Position numbers and translations under genes: made by a program
DNA from: Camillea tinctor
Lineage: Eukaryota > Ascomycota > Sordariomycetes > Xylariales > Xylariaceae
Assembly: GCA_022578605.1 (NCBI GenBank)
Contig: MU394075.1
Span: 372,001-436,000, forward strand
DNA length: 64,000 bases
Reading direction: 5' to 3'
Part shown: piece after piece, positions 12,173 through 24,672 of the stretch
Numbering within the stretch: the stretch's first letter is position 1
Layout: every line of letters begins with the position of its first letter
The notes under the pieces: generated by a model
What the model was told of the DNA's origin: nothing
What the model saw: only the letters and a program-made list of their open reading frames with translations
Database searches by the model: none

Positions 12173-12709
12173 GAACGTAGTTTATTGGGGGTTCTTCTTG
12201 AACGAGGTAGCTTTGGCTTCACACCAGGTTGGTTACATGGACCGGTGTCTTATATTTACATCTAGGAAGGGAAAGGCGAAGGCTAATATTCATATTCCGG
12301 CCTCTCCTGGATATCATAATCGGGTTCCCGCCTTGATTCCGTGATTTTGGCATAATCCACCGGTGCCGTGCTGTGACAGAGAGCTTTAATCCTACGTCGG
12401 ATTCAAGCCGAACTTGACTAATACAGAGCTAGGGTAAACTCTGTGGCGAATCAGAGTCCCTCCACGCCTCTAGTGGAGTACTATTTTGATGAATCGAGCC
12501 GAAGCCGAAGCCGAAGCCGGCTAGGTTTCGTTTCTTAATATCTGTACATACCCCCTTGAATGTCCTAGACGCGAACCTCGCCAATCTTGAATGCACACAC
12601 GTACCTCGCATCCCCGTGGTATGTTGCTCGGGAGGCGTTAGTTTGGTGCTACCGAGATTATCAGCCGATCATCAATACCCAACGCTCACGTGAATTTTCC
12701 GTCTTTGCA
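12173..12709. other. Upstream region of the Zn2Cys6 factor
   Basis: No coding signal. It includes a small GCCGAA triplet-type repeat near 12498-12520. It presumably carries the promoter of the gene starting at 12710. Confidence 0.45.
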
Positions 12710-15037
12710 ATGAGTGCGTCAGAGGCCCCAGTTCTGCGACGACCAAATGGTCGGCCTCAAGCCTGCGAAGTGAGTAACTGATGCGTGGATACGTACCCAC
12801 CTCTCCCGTGTAATAGTAGCTTACCACTGCAACTAGCCGTGCCGTAGGCGTAAAGTCGCATGCGATCACAGTCAGCCGATCTGCAATAGATGCCGGAAAC
12901 GACGAAAGGGGGAAGACTGCGTGTACCTTGTCGCAAGCCCGGCAAGGATCACAACAAGAAGGACGCCTCTGCCATCCCCCATATCAAGTATCTCCCCTTC
13001 TGTTCGTCATATCAGCCTCACCTCTCCCCCAGCGGCTCAGAGCACCAGCACCGAGGGTCCTGTGAGACAAATAGCCTCCGCGAGACGGGGATATTTCGGA
13101 TTCACTAGCTATTGCACCGTCTATGAAGAGACGCAGAATAGTCTGTCCCAGCTTCAGGGGTGCAACTCTACCTGTCACTCGGTAGCTAGAAGTCTGAGCC
13201 ATGAGTCTCCCGTTGAAACCCCACCCAGGATCATCTCTGCTAGAACTCGTGACATGTGCCTTACAGTGCTACGGAATGTGCCAGACGAAGTCAGTGGGAA
13301 GGTGTTCTTCCGAGGCCGCCCGTTTGAATCCTGGGTGTACTACTTTGCGCAAAAGGCTCTAGACTCGTTCTACGAGATCTTCGGTCACTATTTCGATGCA
13401 AGCCGTAGTGATTCAAAATTAGAGGAGTTGGTCGGGATTATATGTGCCAACACCATTAAGCCATTCTCTGACGAAGAGTCTGATCCGCAGCGCTGGATGG
13501 GCCAGTTCTCGGGGAGGAGAGTTCGATGGGAAACATTAGGAATGTTCTTCATCTTCTGGAGTTTCAATACACACTCCATCACCCGCAGAGACAGTGATAA
13601 TCAAGATGAGTTTGTCCAAGAGTCACGGTTAGTTGAGAGAGAATGTCTCGGATTGTGTATCGATCTCTGTAAGGAATTCTCTTGCTGTAACACTTTGTTG
13701 CTCTTCCTGTGCTATAGAAGGTCCCTCGTGGAGAGTATGGTGTCTGGGGATGCAAGTAAGTCGCCCAAGGTTCTGCCCAGAACCCAACACGTGAGCCATA
13801 GTAAGTTGAGAGGCGCTAATGCGAAGTACCTAGGCATCCGGGCTTGGACATATCATGCAGAGGCGGTAGCAATGCTCACATTTCTAGGTTATCATGTCTC
13901 AGATAATGACAAGCCGTATCAGCCCACTTTGTCATCGGAGATCAAGAGAAGGATGTATCATCAAATTTACACTACCGACATGGTTATCGTATCATTTACA
14001 GGAAGGCCACCACTCCTCGGCCGTCGATTTGCCTCTACACCTTTACCCCTCGACATAAAGAACCATGATCTCTTCGCTGACCAAGAAACACTCATCAAAG
14101 CCGCACAGGGATTGGATGAAAGGGGTTGGAATACCGACGGGATAGTCTACTCTTGTAGCCCAATGCGTGGAAGAGCCATCATTGCAGCTATCCGCGAAGA
14201 TTTGTTTGAGTTGGCACTGGGCCAAGGGCAGGTCATATCTGTTGAAGCACTACTGTAAATCTACCAACGGGAAAGACGCCCAACCCTCCCTTCCCCTGAT
14301 AGATCCTAGCTGACGTACTACAGTGAATTACGGGAGCGAGAGCTGCGAGCGGTTAGCGAATTCCCCGAGCAGTTATTCTATCGCCCCGAGCATCTCGAGG
14401 ACCCGACAGTCGAAGTCGGCATATTATACGCACGATTGTTGCTTAAGCTGGAACATTTACAAAATATGTTTTTCGTCGAGAGGTTACTACTCCGCCATGG
14501 TCATAACCAGACCGATCTTCTAGCTGTTAGCTTTGACTTGGTCAGTTTTACATTACCATTCTGGACCCATTTCGACCGCCTCGCGGCTGTCCGGGCCGAC
14601 AGCGAATGGCTTGTAAGTCATGCTCCTTGTCCCGCAAGCTCGGTGATTTTAACTAATCCTGTCCTTGCAAGGTGATGGCTTACGCCGTTCCGGCTGGCGG
14701 GATTCTCTGCTTAGAGCTGCTTAAGCCAACTCTCCACAACAACCCTCCCCACGGCCGAGATATCACTCGATCCGGTATCATACAGAAACTTAGCCTCTTA
14801 GTCGGTTTTCTTGACTGGATTAGGCCAACTGCACCAAATGGTGACCTATGCGGTAATTGCAAGTCTATCATTAAGCATGTACTGGACCAGGCTTTGAACG
14901 CCTCCTCAGCTGGATACGAGTCGACTGGTGCCTTTGATTGGGACTTCTCCACGCAGGTGGATTTTGATTTTGATTTACTCGACACGTTTGATTGGACTCG
15001 GCCTGACTTCTCAGTAAGCCAACAATCTCATACTTGA
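12710..15037 (+). CDS. Zn(II)2Cys6 transcription factor with MHR domain
   Basis: Five exons (12710-12769, 12837-13755, 13834-14254, 14324-14612, 14672-15037) give about 684 residues. The first intron falls inside the zinc cluster. Once removed, the six cysteines are at residues 19, 22, 29, 36, 39 and 48 (C-x2-C-x6-C-x6-C-x2-C-x8-C), followed by VYL. The downstream GYFGFTSYCTVYEETQNSL block and the helical body with RAWTYHAEAVAMLTFLGYH and IKRRMYHQIYTTD match the fungal-specific factor (middle homology) domain. The tail DTFDWTRPDFS is also seen in such factors. It should act in the nucleus as a DNA-binding regulator; the target is unknown. Intron 13756-13833 is 78 nt and free of stops, so a read-through form would stay in frame. 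The decayed gene downstream may once have been a partner, but that is speculation. Confidence 0.88.
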
Positions 15038-15353
15038 GTGGAGAAGTCCGACGAATAGCAAAAGCTTCTCTCCTGCTCGACCTAAACGAATACTGGAGGG
15101 TGTCCTCCCCCCCTCAACCAATGCCCTCCATCCGTTGGCTAATGAAAATTCTATCACACCATACAAATGCAGCGGGAACGCACGAATAATGCATGATTTA
15201 GATATGCTAAAGAAGCTAGACAGGGGAAATGAGGTGCGCCGCTGAGGCTCTTCTGCATTGTAACCAGCGCTAAATGGCCATTTGTGGTGCTCATGAAGGA
15301 CATCTCCACTCACAGATATCTAAGACGGTCGGAGTCCTTTATGATTAGTAAGA

Positions 15354-16127
15354 TTACTCCTCCTTGATGGACGCAGCCCCTCCTATAGTTTTGAGTGCGG
15401 CCAGGTCCTCAAACAGATCCTTAACGACATGCATAATTCTGGTGGACCAATGCTGCTCCTGCTTCGGATGTCCTCCTCCACAGGAGGCTTTATCAATCGC
15501 GATCCGAATATCAGCGCGGTCTTGATATTGGATCTTCTTAAGCGCGGCATTCCTGAAAGGTCGCCCTCTCGCATCATAGGTACATTTCCCAGCGAGCCGT
15601 CAGGGGCTTAAGGGGAAGGACGCAAAAGTGCTTTTGTCTAAGACCCGGCTATCAGGCTCGGCAAGCAGCAACCGAATAGGAAAGAGTCGGATAACCCCCC
15701 GGCGAAACGGCAAGGAGGGCAAGTCTTTGAGGAACTCATGCGTCAGAGGTCTTGAAGGCCCCGTGTCTCCAGTCGTCCTCAGTTCATGCCAGACGGAACA
15801 CAACCAGCTGTAAACTACAAAGCCAGAGAGCCCTCTGCTAGCTCCACGCAATCCTGCGGCATGGTTCTTCGATAGACGTAGCCACGCTACTTGTATACGT
15901 CATCTAGGCGATGAGCTGGTAGCCGGAGCACAAGGTACTACGCTCAAAGTCCACCAGGCACGAGAAGCGATTTGCTAGGGGAACTCCCGTGAGGCGGGGT
16001 TGGCCCTCTTTAGTCTACATAGTACCCCGGGATCGGTTGTTCAGCCTGATGTTCATTTCTTATTCGAAGCGGACCTTTCTCCGGTCGTTTGGATAGACCA
16101 GTTGCCAGGCTCCACGAAGACCGTGGT
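15354..16127 (-). pseudogene. Decayed protein-coding gene, unknown family
   Basis: Several protein-like segments lie in order on the minus strand but are separated by stops and frameshifts. From upstream to downstream they are TTVFVEPGNWSIQTTGER, then RLTGVPLANRFSCLVDFERS with GYQLIA before TAG, then VAWLRLSKNHAAGLRGASRG through GFVVYSWLCSVWHELRTTGD to LDKSTFASFPLSP (15600-15899), and last CTYDARGRPFRNAALKK through HWSTRIMHVVKDLFEDLAAL to a TAA at 15354. Internal stops in different frames rule out one simple intron model. Composition is richer in GC than the flanks, as expected for former coding sequence. I do not recognise the family. A gene with several unusual introns is possible but less likely. 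Confidence 0.55.
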
Positions 16128-17668
16128 TATCTTAGCCCCTTACTTGTGAACGGCCGCATATTTCAGGCCATGTTCTCAGGCCGAGGATTGCCGCTGTGTT
16201 GTTGTTTTTCGAGCCTAGCCTCGTAATAATGTTCAAGGCGTGAACAATGATCTGGTATATGCGAATGTTTTAGTTATAGAGATTTTACTAGATACCGACC
16301 TAGGTAGTTAATATGTATTTCAGGCTTTTATTGGTTACGTGAAACATTTCAATATAATGATGGGGTTTATTAAGTTTCCCTACCCAGGTACCTATGTAAA
16401 GTAAAATATGAGAAAGGAGTAAAAGCCGTGAATAGTGATAAATGCTAATTTCTATCATATACTACCTTCAACTTCTACCGAGTATTTATTAACCCTAAAC
16501 TACCTAGGTAATTAGAAGATCGATCTCTCTGGGACGTGTACAGTCATATCTAGCCGTTCAAATAACCTTCTGTTAGCAATAATTACCATCTGGATACGGC
16601 GTCAGCTGTTTCACAGAGTGATAATAGAGTTGTGTATTATGTCGATATATCAGGAGTATTTAATAAAGCAATCTCGTAATCCCCAAAACAATAAAAGCCA
16701 CCGATGAAAATCATCAACTATGAGGTCTCGAAGAGCAATGCCATGAAACATTTTCTCGATCGACAACATCGAAGTTATACACAGTGATGACCAAGGATTC
16801 AAGAACATTTGTCAATCTCACAAGATGATACGGGAAATAAAAGATATTCCTTGAAAAAAAAGCATAGACCAAGTAGCCTAGCTGAAGAGATATATTCAGG
16901 TCGCCTTCCAAGACCGAGGGACTTGCGAGCGCTTCGCCTGGTCCCCATGAGATGCATACATGTACGTAATCTCGATGCTCCATATAACATGCAAAGAAAC
17001 AAAGAAAATTTATATCTGGGGTTAGAACGAGTGGGTAGAACTGTAAGGGGTAGAAAAAAGAAGACCAAAAGATCCAACAAACCAGCCAGAGATAAAAGCA
17101 AAAGAACATAGGTATACCAATAAACGCCAAATCCGGAAAAAATTGAGTCAATCTTCGCCATCCCCAAAACCCAAGTCAGCCACCCACCCACCGAACCATT
17201 TTTTGGTGCCCTGCCTTCTCGCGGCGTTATGAGAAAATCAAGTAAACTAGCCTAGTAGCCGTTCATGATGTGCTTCTTCCATAGGAGCGCATCCACCGTG
17301 TTGACGCCGTAACCCGCCCGCCCGTTCCTTTGCGTGGTTGCCGTTCTCCCACTTTTCCCGCAAGTAGCGCCGGGGAAGCGCCTATAATTCGCCCTGTTTA
17401 GAAAAATAGGATAATGAGATGAATAAAAGAGATATGCAGTGAAAAAGAAATTTGGTATAGGAAGGAACCCTGGTCGACGACCAGGGGACCTACGGTTTCA
17501 ACAAATGAAAGAGGGGAAAACGAAAGAAAAGTATGAAGGATATTTCGATCATCAAGCTCCAGGCGACCGTGCATCGTTATTTTTCGTTGAAGGTGAAGTC
17601 GTCATCATGGGGTATCGTGTCATAATAAGTCTAGTGTCAACAAAGTAGAGGTGCAGCAGGTAAGGGAT
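16128..17668. other. Gene-free region with a TACCTAGGTA copy
   Basis: AT-rich DNA with stops in every frame. A perfect TACCTAGGTA lies at 16501-16510 and an ACCTAGGTA at 16298-16306. The right part, up to 17668, probably contains the 3' untranslated region of the leftward factor gene. Hydrophobic minus-strand frames at 16714-17191 look like chance. Confidence 0.45.
16501..16510. repeat. TACCTAGGTA palindrome, copy 2
   Basis: Perfect copy in the spacer between the decayed gene and the AT-hook factor gene; a shorter ACCTAGGTA occurs 200 bases to the left. Confidence 0.6.
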
Positions 17669-19856
17669 TCATGCACAGGAGAAGTCCAGCCCGAGACTCC
17701 TGGCGACTCCTTGCCAATCCCACACACGAGCCCACTCGCCGCGGTCCATCAGCCGCCAGACTTCCTCAAGGACTTCGCCCACTCTGTCGCAATTCCGAAG
17801 TCCGGTATATCCACGAACCGTCCTGACGGAGGCCCTGATTCGTTCACGCTGCGCGGGCTCGAAACAGGCGCAGCCGATAACCAGCGAAGGAATGAGAAGC
17901 AAGGTCTGGACGGGGTCGCTAGATTTAAATGAGTCCAGGATCATGAGTGACTCATTCACAGCCACCGTTATTCGGTTATCATGGTGAGGGGGGTATCGGA
18001 CGGGAGGGGGAGATTCCGCACGAGGCGATGCTGTGTGGCTGTTATTCGACCTCTTACTGACGGTCGGGGAGCGAGCAGATTGAGGTTTTGACGACGACGA
18101 CGAAAGGGGGGCAGTATTGCTCTCCGCCGAGTTACTGGGGAGAGGAGGAGGCGACGTCGTCGACGGCGGATAGATAGTCCTGTATAGATACACCCACATC
18201 ATCTGCTTGTACAGGAGGCCGACACGATCTCGGCTGTCTCCGGGCGGCCAGTGTGGATGCCAGTCCCGAATGGCGGCGTCAATCTCAGCGGCCCTGTACA
18301 GGGAGGTATAATCCACGACAGGGTCTACTTCGGCAGCCATGTTGGCTCTAATGGTGTTTCTGATGGTTGTGATTTGTGCCAGGTATTGGAACAAACCGTC
18401 AGCAATACCAATCAAACGTGCTGGCTCGAGAGGGAGCCATGGCTCCCAGTCTTCCGTTGCTAGACGTGGAGTCTGTATGTCGGGGTAGCGTATAAGCTCG
18501 TCCGCGAACACACGATATTGGAGGAATTCTGTGATGAAAATAAGAAAAGCGGAATCGGGGGGCGGTGATTGCTCGATGAGGTTCTTGTATGCTTGGAGGT
18601 GCACCCGGTGTTCCCCATTAGGATTACCCTCTGCGAGGGTCTGCAGCAGAAGACAGAGCATCTGGCCATAACGAGGGGAGAGATTGACCTTGTGTTCCGA
18701 TTCGTTCTCGTCACCGATCGGTTCCCACAGTTTTGCCATAGCCGAATCATGGTGATATTGGGACCTATTCATCAAGGAGGTGAGGGTGATCTTCGGGTTT
18801 GAGCTGAGAATCTTGACACCGTATGGTGTGTCGTAATCGATGTGCCTGCTCGCTACTGAGAGTATCGAATGCATGAGTCCACGATGTTCAACCGCCATCT
18901 GGAGCAACATGTCCTTGAAGGCATTTCTATGTTGGCTTTCGACTGTCAAGACACCGCTCAAGTGAGTGATGTAATGATTGAAGAAGACCATGTCTTCTGG
19001 AGTCTCAACCCCCTGAAATATCGGCGGGAGAGTGATTTGAGGGAGGCTGTGCTTCCTCTGGCGCTCTGAATATAGGGTTAGATAACCGAGTCAGTGAGTT
19101 GGATGATGGGCAAGAGTACCTTCTTCTGCTTTTTCTCGCCCACTTTTCCATATAGTTTTTTCGTGATATCCTTCACAGACAACAGCATTCTTCTCACAAT
19201 TCATGCCTGCGAAGGGTTAGGGGGGGTCTATGAGCATGATAAAAGTCAATAAACTTACAGCGAGGTTTCGCCTCATCACATTTCTTTTTTCGTTTCCGAC
19301 ACGTAATACAGCCGGTCTTTGAGCGTCCTTTGGCTACCTTGTTTGTCGCTACTTGAGGAGCAAGGGGATGCTTTCGAGGGCGCCCTCTCGGTCTCTTGGC
19401 CTTAACCTGTACCGGTAGTGCATCTTTCCGCTCTGGCACTGGTGTCTGCGGGGCCTCCTTAAGGTCATCCATATGGAAATCGTCATCTTCCATAGGCTCT
19501 AATTTAGGTACGGTTAGTATCTCGTCGGAATCCCTCTCCCAGTTGACCTCATGCTCAGCGTCGTCCGCATCGGTGCTATCTTTATAGCTGGAGCTCCAGG
19601 AACCCGCACTTGATGAGGCAGCGGAGTGAATCATAGTCGGAACGGTAGACCCAGGTAAGGCGTTGACTGAAGAGATGTCGAGCTCGGTGCTGATAGGAGA
19701 TAGTTGCCCTGTGTCCATTCGTGTTGCCGGGGCTGAATTTGACCACAGGGACGCGTTAGGCATAACGATCGTAGCGCTTTCTTCAGATGCCATGCTGTGG
19801 CTGTCTGACCATGAGAGTTCCCCTTCCCCCGTAACAATAGTCAATGAGCAATCCAT
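17669..19856 (-). CDS. Zn(II)2Cys6 transcription factor with AT-hook
   Basis: Three exons (19856-19259, 19206-19120, 19065-17669) with introns of 52 and 54 nt encode about 693 residues. The first intron splits a cysteine codon of the zinc cluster. After splicing, cysteines lie at 183, 186, 193, 200, 203 and 210 (CITCRKRKKKCDEAKPRC-MNC pattern). Just before it, at 155-163, is a clear AT-hook, RPRGRPRKH. The N-terminal 150 residues are acidic and Ser/Thr-rich, like an activation domain. The body, with FFNHYITHLSGVL, VEHRGLMHSILSVASRHIDY and a C-terminal helical part, resembles the Fungal_trans_2 type. The cluster therefore sits unusually far from the N terminus. Nuclear regulator with unknown target. 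Ser/Pro-rich low complexity interrupts the body near the YPPSTTSPPP region. Confidence 0.88.
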
Positions 19857-20716
19857 GGCGTAAGGACAATGAGACCATGCCCACCATACAACTTAAAACA
19901 GATAACCACCCTTCCTGTAAGGGGGGGGACTTGGATGCAAAGAATAGCCTTTAAAGAGTTCAACCAGAGTGGCAATTCTTACTCAAGATCAGAACACACT
20001 CGTTCAGGGTTATAGATCCATTTCGTAGGCTCGGGCAAAATGATGCGGCGATCCTCAAGTCGGTCGTCACCAGAAGCCACCACCAACTACTTAAGAGTCC
20101 ACAAGCAGTACTCCGAGAGGCTCGTTGGGCAGAACGGAGAAAAGAGGGTGATAGAGACACGTCGTTGTTTGGTCAAGCTGCAATGATGAATGCCACATTT
20201 GTAGGGGGAGAAGGGAGTAGATGGAGGGGTCGGGCTCGGGCAGCGGAGAGGTGGAGTGAAGGTAGCTCTTATTTGGACCGTCGATTTCATACCGTGGGGC
20301 CGCTAGCGGAATACAGCGATATTGTGGGCGGGAGATGCACATCAACGTATTGGTAGGCCTAAGACAGGGTTGGATTGGAAGATGGCGTAGGGCCGATGCT
20401 ATGAAGGATCCAGAAGTCGAACTTCTCCACCCTAATCCGGCCTCTGGCATATTTGGGTAGAGATGTGAGATATTCTTCATGAGCTACTACTACTGCTGCT
20501 TAGTATGTGAAGCACAAGAGAGAGACCGTGCCTAAGAAAGTGCGAATACCAGACCTCGTACTACGAGGCTCTGGGAGGTGTTGAACTAATCTGACTTGTA
20601 CGCTTGGTGTAGATGGGAATAGACGGGTTGGATGGTATGATGTTAGTCGTCACTATCTAGTAGGTAACTGTCCTCCTGTCTTTGTTGTCTAACCAAGCTA
20701 GAATATTGCCATCAAT

Positions 20717-20744
20717 CATCCATCCATCCATCCATCCATCCATC
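20717..20744. repeat. (CATC)7 microsatellite
   Basis: Seven perfect catc units upstream of the AT-hook factor gene, with further ATCC copies scattered to about 20792. Confidence 0.85.
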
Positions 20745-20828
20745 TTATCCTCTCCCGCCCATCCATCCACCCCTCCATTCCTATCCATCCATACCTCACG
20801 ACTTTCCCGTAGCTTAGCCAGACCATAC

Positions 20829-20860
20829 CTACATACATACATACATACATACATACATAC
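20829..20860. repeat. (CTACATA)/(CATA)n microsatellite
   Basis: A perfect run of acat/cata tetranucleotides about 90 bases after the CATC array. Both arrays are in the same gene-free stretch. Confidence 0.85.
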
Positions 20861-21855
20861 AATATACTGTAGAGGAAGGCAGTGTGAGTGTGAGAGACAT
20901 AGATACGGATTGCGGGCAGAGGAAGAGGACTGGTTAGTGATGAACATAAGAAGTGGTGGATGCAGGTGGGATGGGGTTGGTGCTTGGCGCCTCTCAAGAC
21001 CCATGTCGACTATCGCAACATCCAAAAGACTCCTCCACCACTCTACGGTCCTAGCGTACTCCATGCAGCACTAGCGGGACCCTGGAGGGGACCAAAGGGT
21101 ACTTGAGGATACTTCAAGTAGTAATTATGTAGTCTACTAGTTAGTCTAGGAGCGTAGTTTTACTGCATCGAGAGGGGGTTCCCACTTAGGACCTTTCTCT
21201 CTCCAAGGCGATAGGCGGGCTGAAGCGTTATTTGATGCTTGCGTATGCCCGTCTTGTCAATCAGATCGAGGTTCTAATTCAAGTAGCTAGGTAGGTAGAG
21301 CCGCTTATTCGCTCCGAGCCCAGCCGCGGCTCTGCTCTGCGCAGACTGATCTGGTAGGTATATGGCTATGTAGCTAGATATGTAAGTAGGTATGTAAGTG
21401 AATATGTATGTAAGTAGACAACCAGACAGAGGAGAAGCAAGGTATCCTTAGCACGCCGTGCGGGACTATGTCAACTAACACTAGCTTACAAGAAACAAGA
21501 ACTGGCGTTACTCTGCTAAGTTGGGTGCCGACCAAATCATGAGGACGACTAGCCTAGTACGGTTAATTTGAGAGGATGTCTGTTGCGCATATAGCATGGC
21601 AGACTGAGATGCAAGTAAACTCTACATATCAGACATTCCATTTGGGGCTGTTAGGCGAATCTTACATGTAGTTCCTATTTCGGCCCGTTGTAAGGGGAGT
21701 GGTACGCACAAACTGCATAGTATACGAAGTCTGAAGGGATAAGACGCGTGTGACAATCAAATGAAATCCGGAGGGCTGAGATGCCGTCTTTGGGTGGACT
21801 TTACAACTACCTCTCTTGGCTAGAATGACTGTTTAGCTTAGTTTACGGTTCATTA

Positions 21856-21883
21856 TTGACACTTCACTTTGTGAAAGTGTCAA
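21856..21883. other. Short inverted repeat (hairpin)
   Basis: ttgacacttcac and gtgaaagtgtcaa form a stem of about 12 pairs with a single-base bulge and a 3-base ttt loop. It has no following T-run, so it does not look like a simple terminator. It could be a binding site for a dimeric protein or a remnant of a terminal inverted repeat. Confidence 0.55.
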
Positions 21884-24120
21884 AGGACAAATGACCCCGG
21901 TGCTTTAAGAATCGTGTACTGTGTGTGTGAACACTACACACTACACTACTTACATTACTACAAACTTCCCAATGCATCCTTATGACCGCAAATCTCTCCA
22001 TCTTTTGAGAGAGACCTAACGCTCAATCTAGACGATCCATCGCCCTGAGGAAGGTTGCAACCTGTGCCGGATCGTATGATAGAAGCCTCAAACTAGGTAA
22101 CTATGGAACAGGTTATGCTCGGCTTTGGCTAAGTTATACAGTCGTGGGGAGGGGGATATGTTATTGGGTTTTCCAACGAAAGAAAGAGATTCGAAGGAGA
22201 AAAAGAGCAGCGAGACATGCGAATTGGGAAAACGGAGAGACGCTGATTTGGTCGGGGTTGGCGGATCCCAGCTCCCGACCCTGGCGGTGCAGGGTGAACG
22301 CATACCTGTTCAGGGAATGATAGTGTGGAAGTGTCTCGCATGTCCTTCACAAGGCTAACATACCTATCAGACTCGGGTTAACTACCTGCATCCATATACA
22401 TCACCACCTGCACTCGCTATTCGGTCATCACCAATACCATGTAATACTGACCACTAGTAGATATTCCCAACTCAACATACACATATTTGGGCGAGCGCCT
22501 CAATGCCCTCCTCCTCCTAGGGATGCTGCTGTGTTACCAGGGTCAAGCCTATGTAACGTCTAACAATAACTCCGATTTCAATCTAAAGGGACTCGGCCCG
22601 AGGCGGCAAGGTCTTTGGTTTGGTGATATTTGCTACATAAGGTCGTGGCATCGCCAGTTTAGACTCTCCCTCTACCTGTACGTTCGTTGGGGAGTGCTAG
22701 GCTCCACGTACTTCCCCATGAGGCTTGAAGATGCACAGTTCAGAAAACCATCCTTGCGTTGACTTATCAGGTTGTGAGATGCGAGGCTGTTTTACAGGGG
22801 TAAGATCTCTGGTTATCAAGGGAAATGCTCAACTTTTATTTAGGCCGACCCTCATCTGCAGACCAATGGAAAAAGGGGGGAGATTGTTTATGTTCGAGAT
22901 GTTAAGTGTTAGTCGTTAGCTACCGTTGCCCGCTCTTATGCAGGATGAGATTCGCAAGGCGCATCCAGCCCAGCGGCACGCAGGAGCCAAGACGCGATCC
23001 CAGCTTCTATTGTCTAGACTGTGGTGTAATTACGCCCTCGACGGCCGTTGCAAATCGCACGAATCAACGGGGCAGGGGGGTGCATTTCGGTGTACATAGG
23101 CAGGCAGTCAACAGCTTGACATATTTATTTATCTAGGGACTACACGGCATAGCACGTTATACCAAGCTGGCAGGTTACATGTAAAGCTTGAGGTTTCTAT
23201 TACTATATCACCATAGCTATAATCCTCGCTAAGGCTTTAACCGCCGAGTATCCTCATCTCGCTAGACTTACATCTACCACTGCCGCCATAATGCGCGCTA
23301 TACATTTAGTTTCCTAACTTCCAGCTTGCCGCGTGGAGCCCGTGCACTTTATGTATGTACGGAGTATGTCCATGTCGCGTTGGAGTGCCATCTTGTGGGG
23401 ACACCATTTTGATTCGCTTCTAACCCTTCTTACCCTTTTCACCCTCTTCTTTATGTAGTGTAGACTATTCCCATCGATCCATACTGGTGGACTAGAGATT
23501 AAAGTGGCTCGAATACCGAGCATGTGCCGAAGGTAATTGAAAGTGTCAGTATTCATTCTCCACTCCACGGTAGTTGATAAAGGCGAGGAGCATCGGTAGA
23601 AGTCTTCAGGAGACTACAAAAGGAACGACTTCAAGCCAGTTCCGGTAAGACGTGACGTGACCCCCACGTCTCTACTTATCATGGTAGGCGACCTAAGTCC
23701 CATTTTAGAAAATAGTAGGCAATAGTTCTGAGAAGAGCTATGGTTGTGGTTGGGGTTTATTCCCGGTCGAAAAGCAACAGCGGAGGGATCGGATTCATCA
23801 ACTTCCCGGTCTTGTTTAAGTATACTGTCGCCAATCCTTTTTGAATAATATCCATACGGCGTCTACAGCTTCCAGACATGGAGGTAGCAGCGCCCCCACG
23901 CGCAACTATATCTTCCAGTCGGAGAGTCTCCGTGTATATAGAAGGGTGAATACGCGGCTGAAGATCAGAGTGCTTAAGCTTCAGGAGGCATGCCGCTTTG
24001 CACGTACCAAGATCCATAACAAGACTATGTACCAATTACCAAGGCTTTGATCTCCGGGCTCATGGTGACTCTGTAAATGCAACTGGGGTGCACGCACACA
24101 CGAAGCTGAACATCCCGGGC

Positions 24121-24161
24121 TACATATACATACACATACACATACACATACACATATACAT
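24121..24161. repeat. (TACACA)n-like microsatellite
   Basis: A run of alternating tacata and cacata units, purine-pyrimidine alternating and about 40 bases long, in the gene-poor region. Confidence 0.75.
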
Positions 24162-24662
24162 GACTGCATATCTTAGGGTGACCTTGTCATGGGTGCGTGC
24201 GACCAGGAAGAATGCTCTCCAGCTTGGTACGGAAGAGAAACCATTCATAAGTCTGGGGTTTAGTGTAGACCCCTCCGAACCTGATTGACCACTCCGAGTT
24301 GGAGCCTCCTAGTTTAATCGTATCGAGAGATGAGATTACACCATTCGTTGAGTTAAGAGTTATTCAGTCCCCCAATACTAAACGAAGAGTTATCTAGCTA
24401 AGCTAAGCACCGCCGCCGCCGTCATCACCACTACCACACTAGCTATAGCACTTGTTTATTTCTCGTAGTATGAGGACCTCAAGAAAGACTGTCTCTGTTG
24501 CTATTCCATACTCTTTGTGGACCCGGTCAATATGCAGTGGTTGCAGATCTTATACAACCATGGTGGTCCCGGGTTGCCAGTTCGGAATTTTCCATGCACG
24601 CCTATATTACCCCGTAAAAGACAACTCTATGCGATCGAGTTGGTGGTGCCACATAGACTAAT

Positions 24663-24672
24663 TACCTAGGTA
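24663..24672. repeat. TACCTAGGTA palindrome, copy 3
   Basis: Perfect copy in the 11-kb gene-poor region, followed by a TACCTAG word about 20 bases later. Confidence 0.6.

Noticed and set aside
16714..17191. Hydrophobic minus-strand frames of 130-145 codons
   Set aside because: No family pattern, no partner exon and AT-rich spacer composition. The apparent membrane segments come from A/T-rich codons.
20091..20480. 129-codon minus-strand frame upstream of the AT-hook factor
   Set aside because: Lies in the expected promoter/leader, with Pro/Ser/Leu mixed sequence and no recognisable domain or splice link to the downstream ATG.
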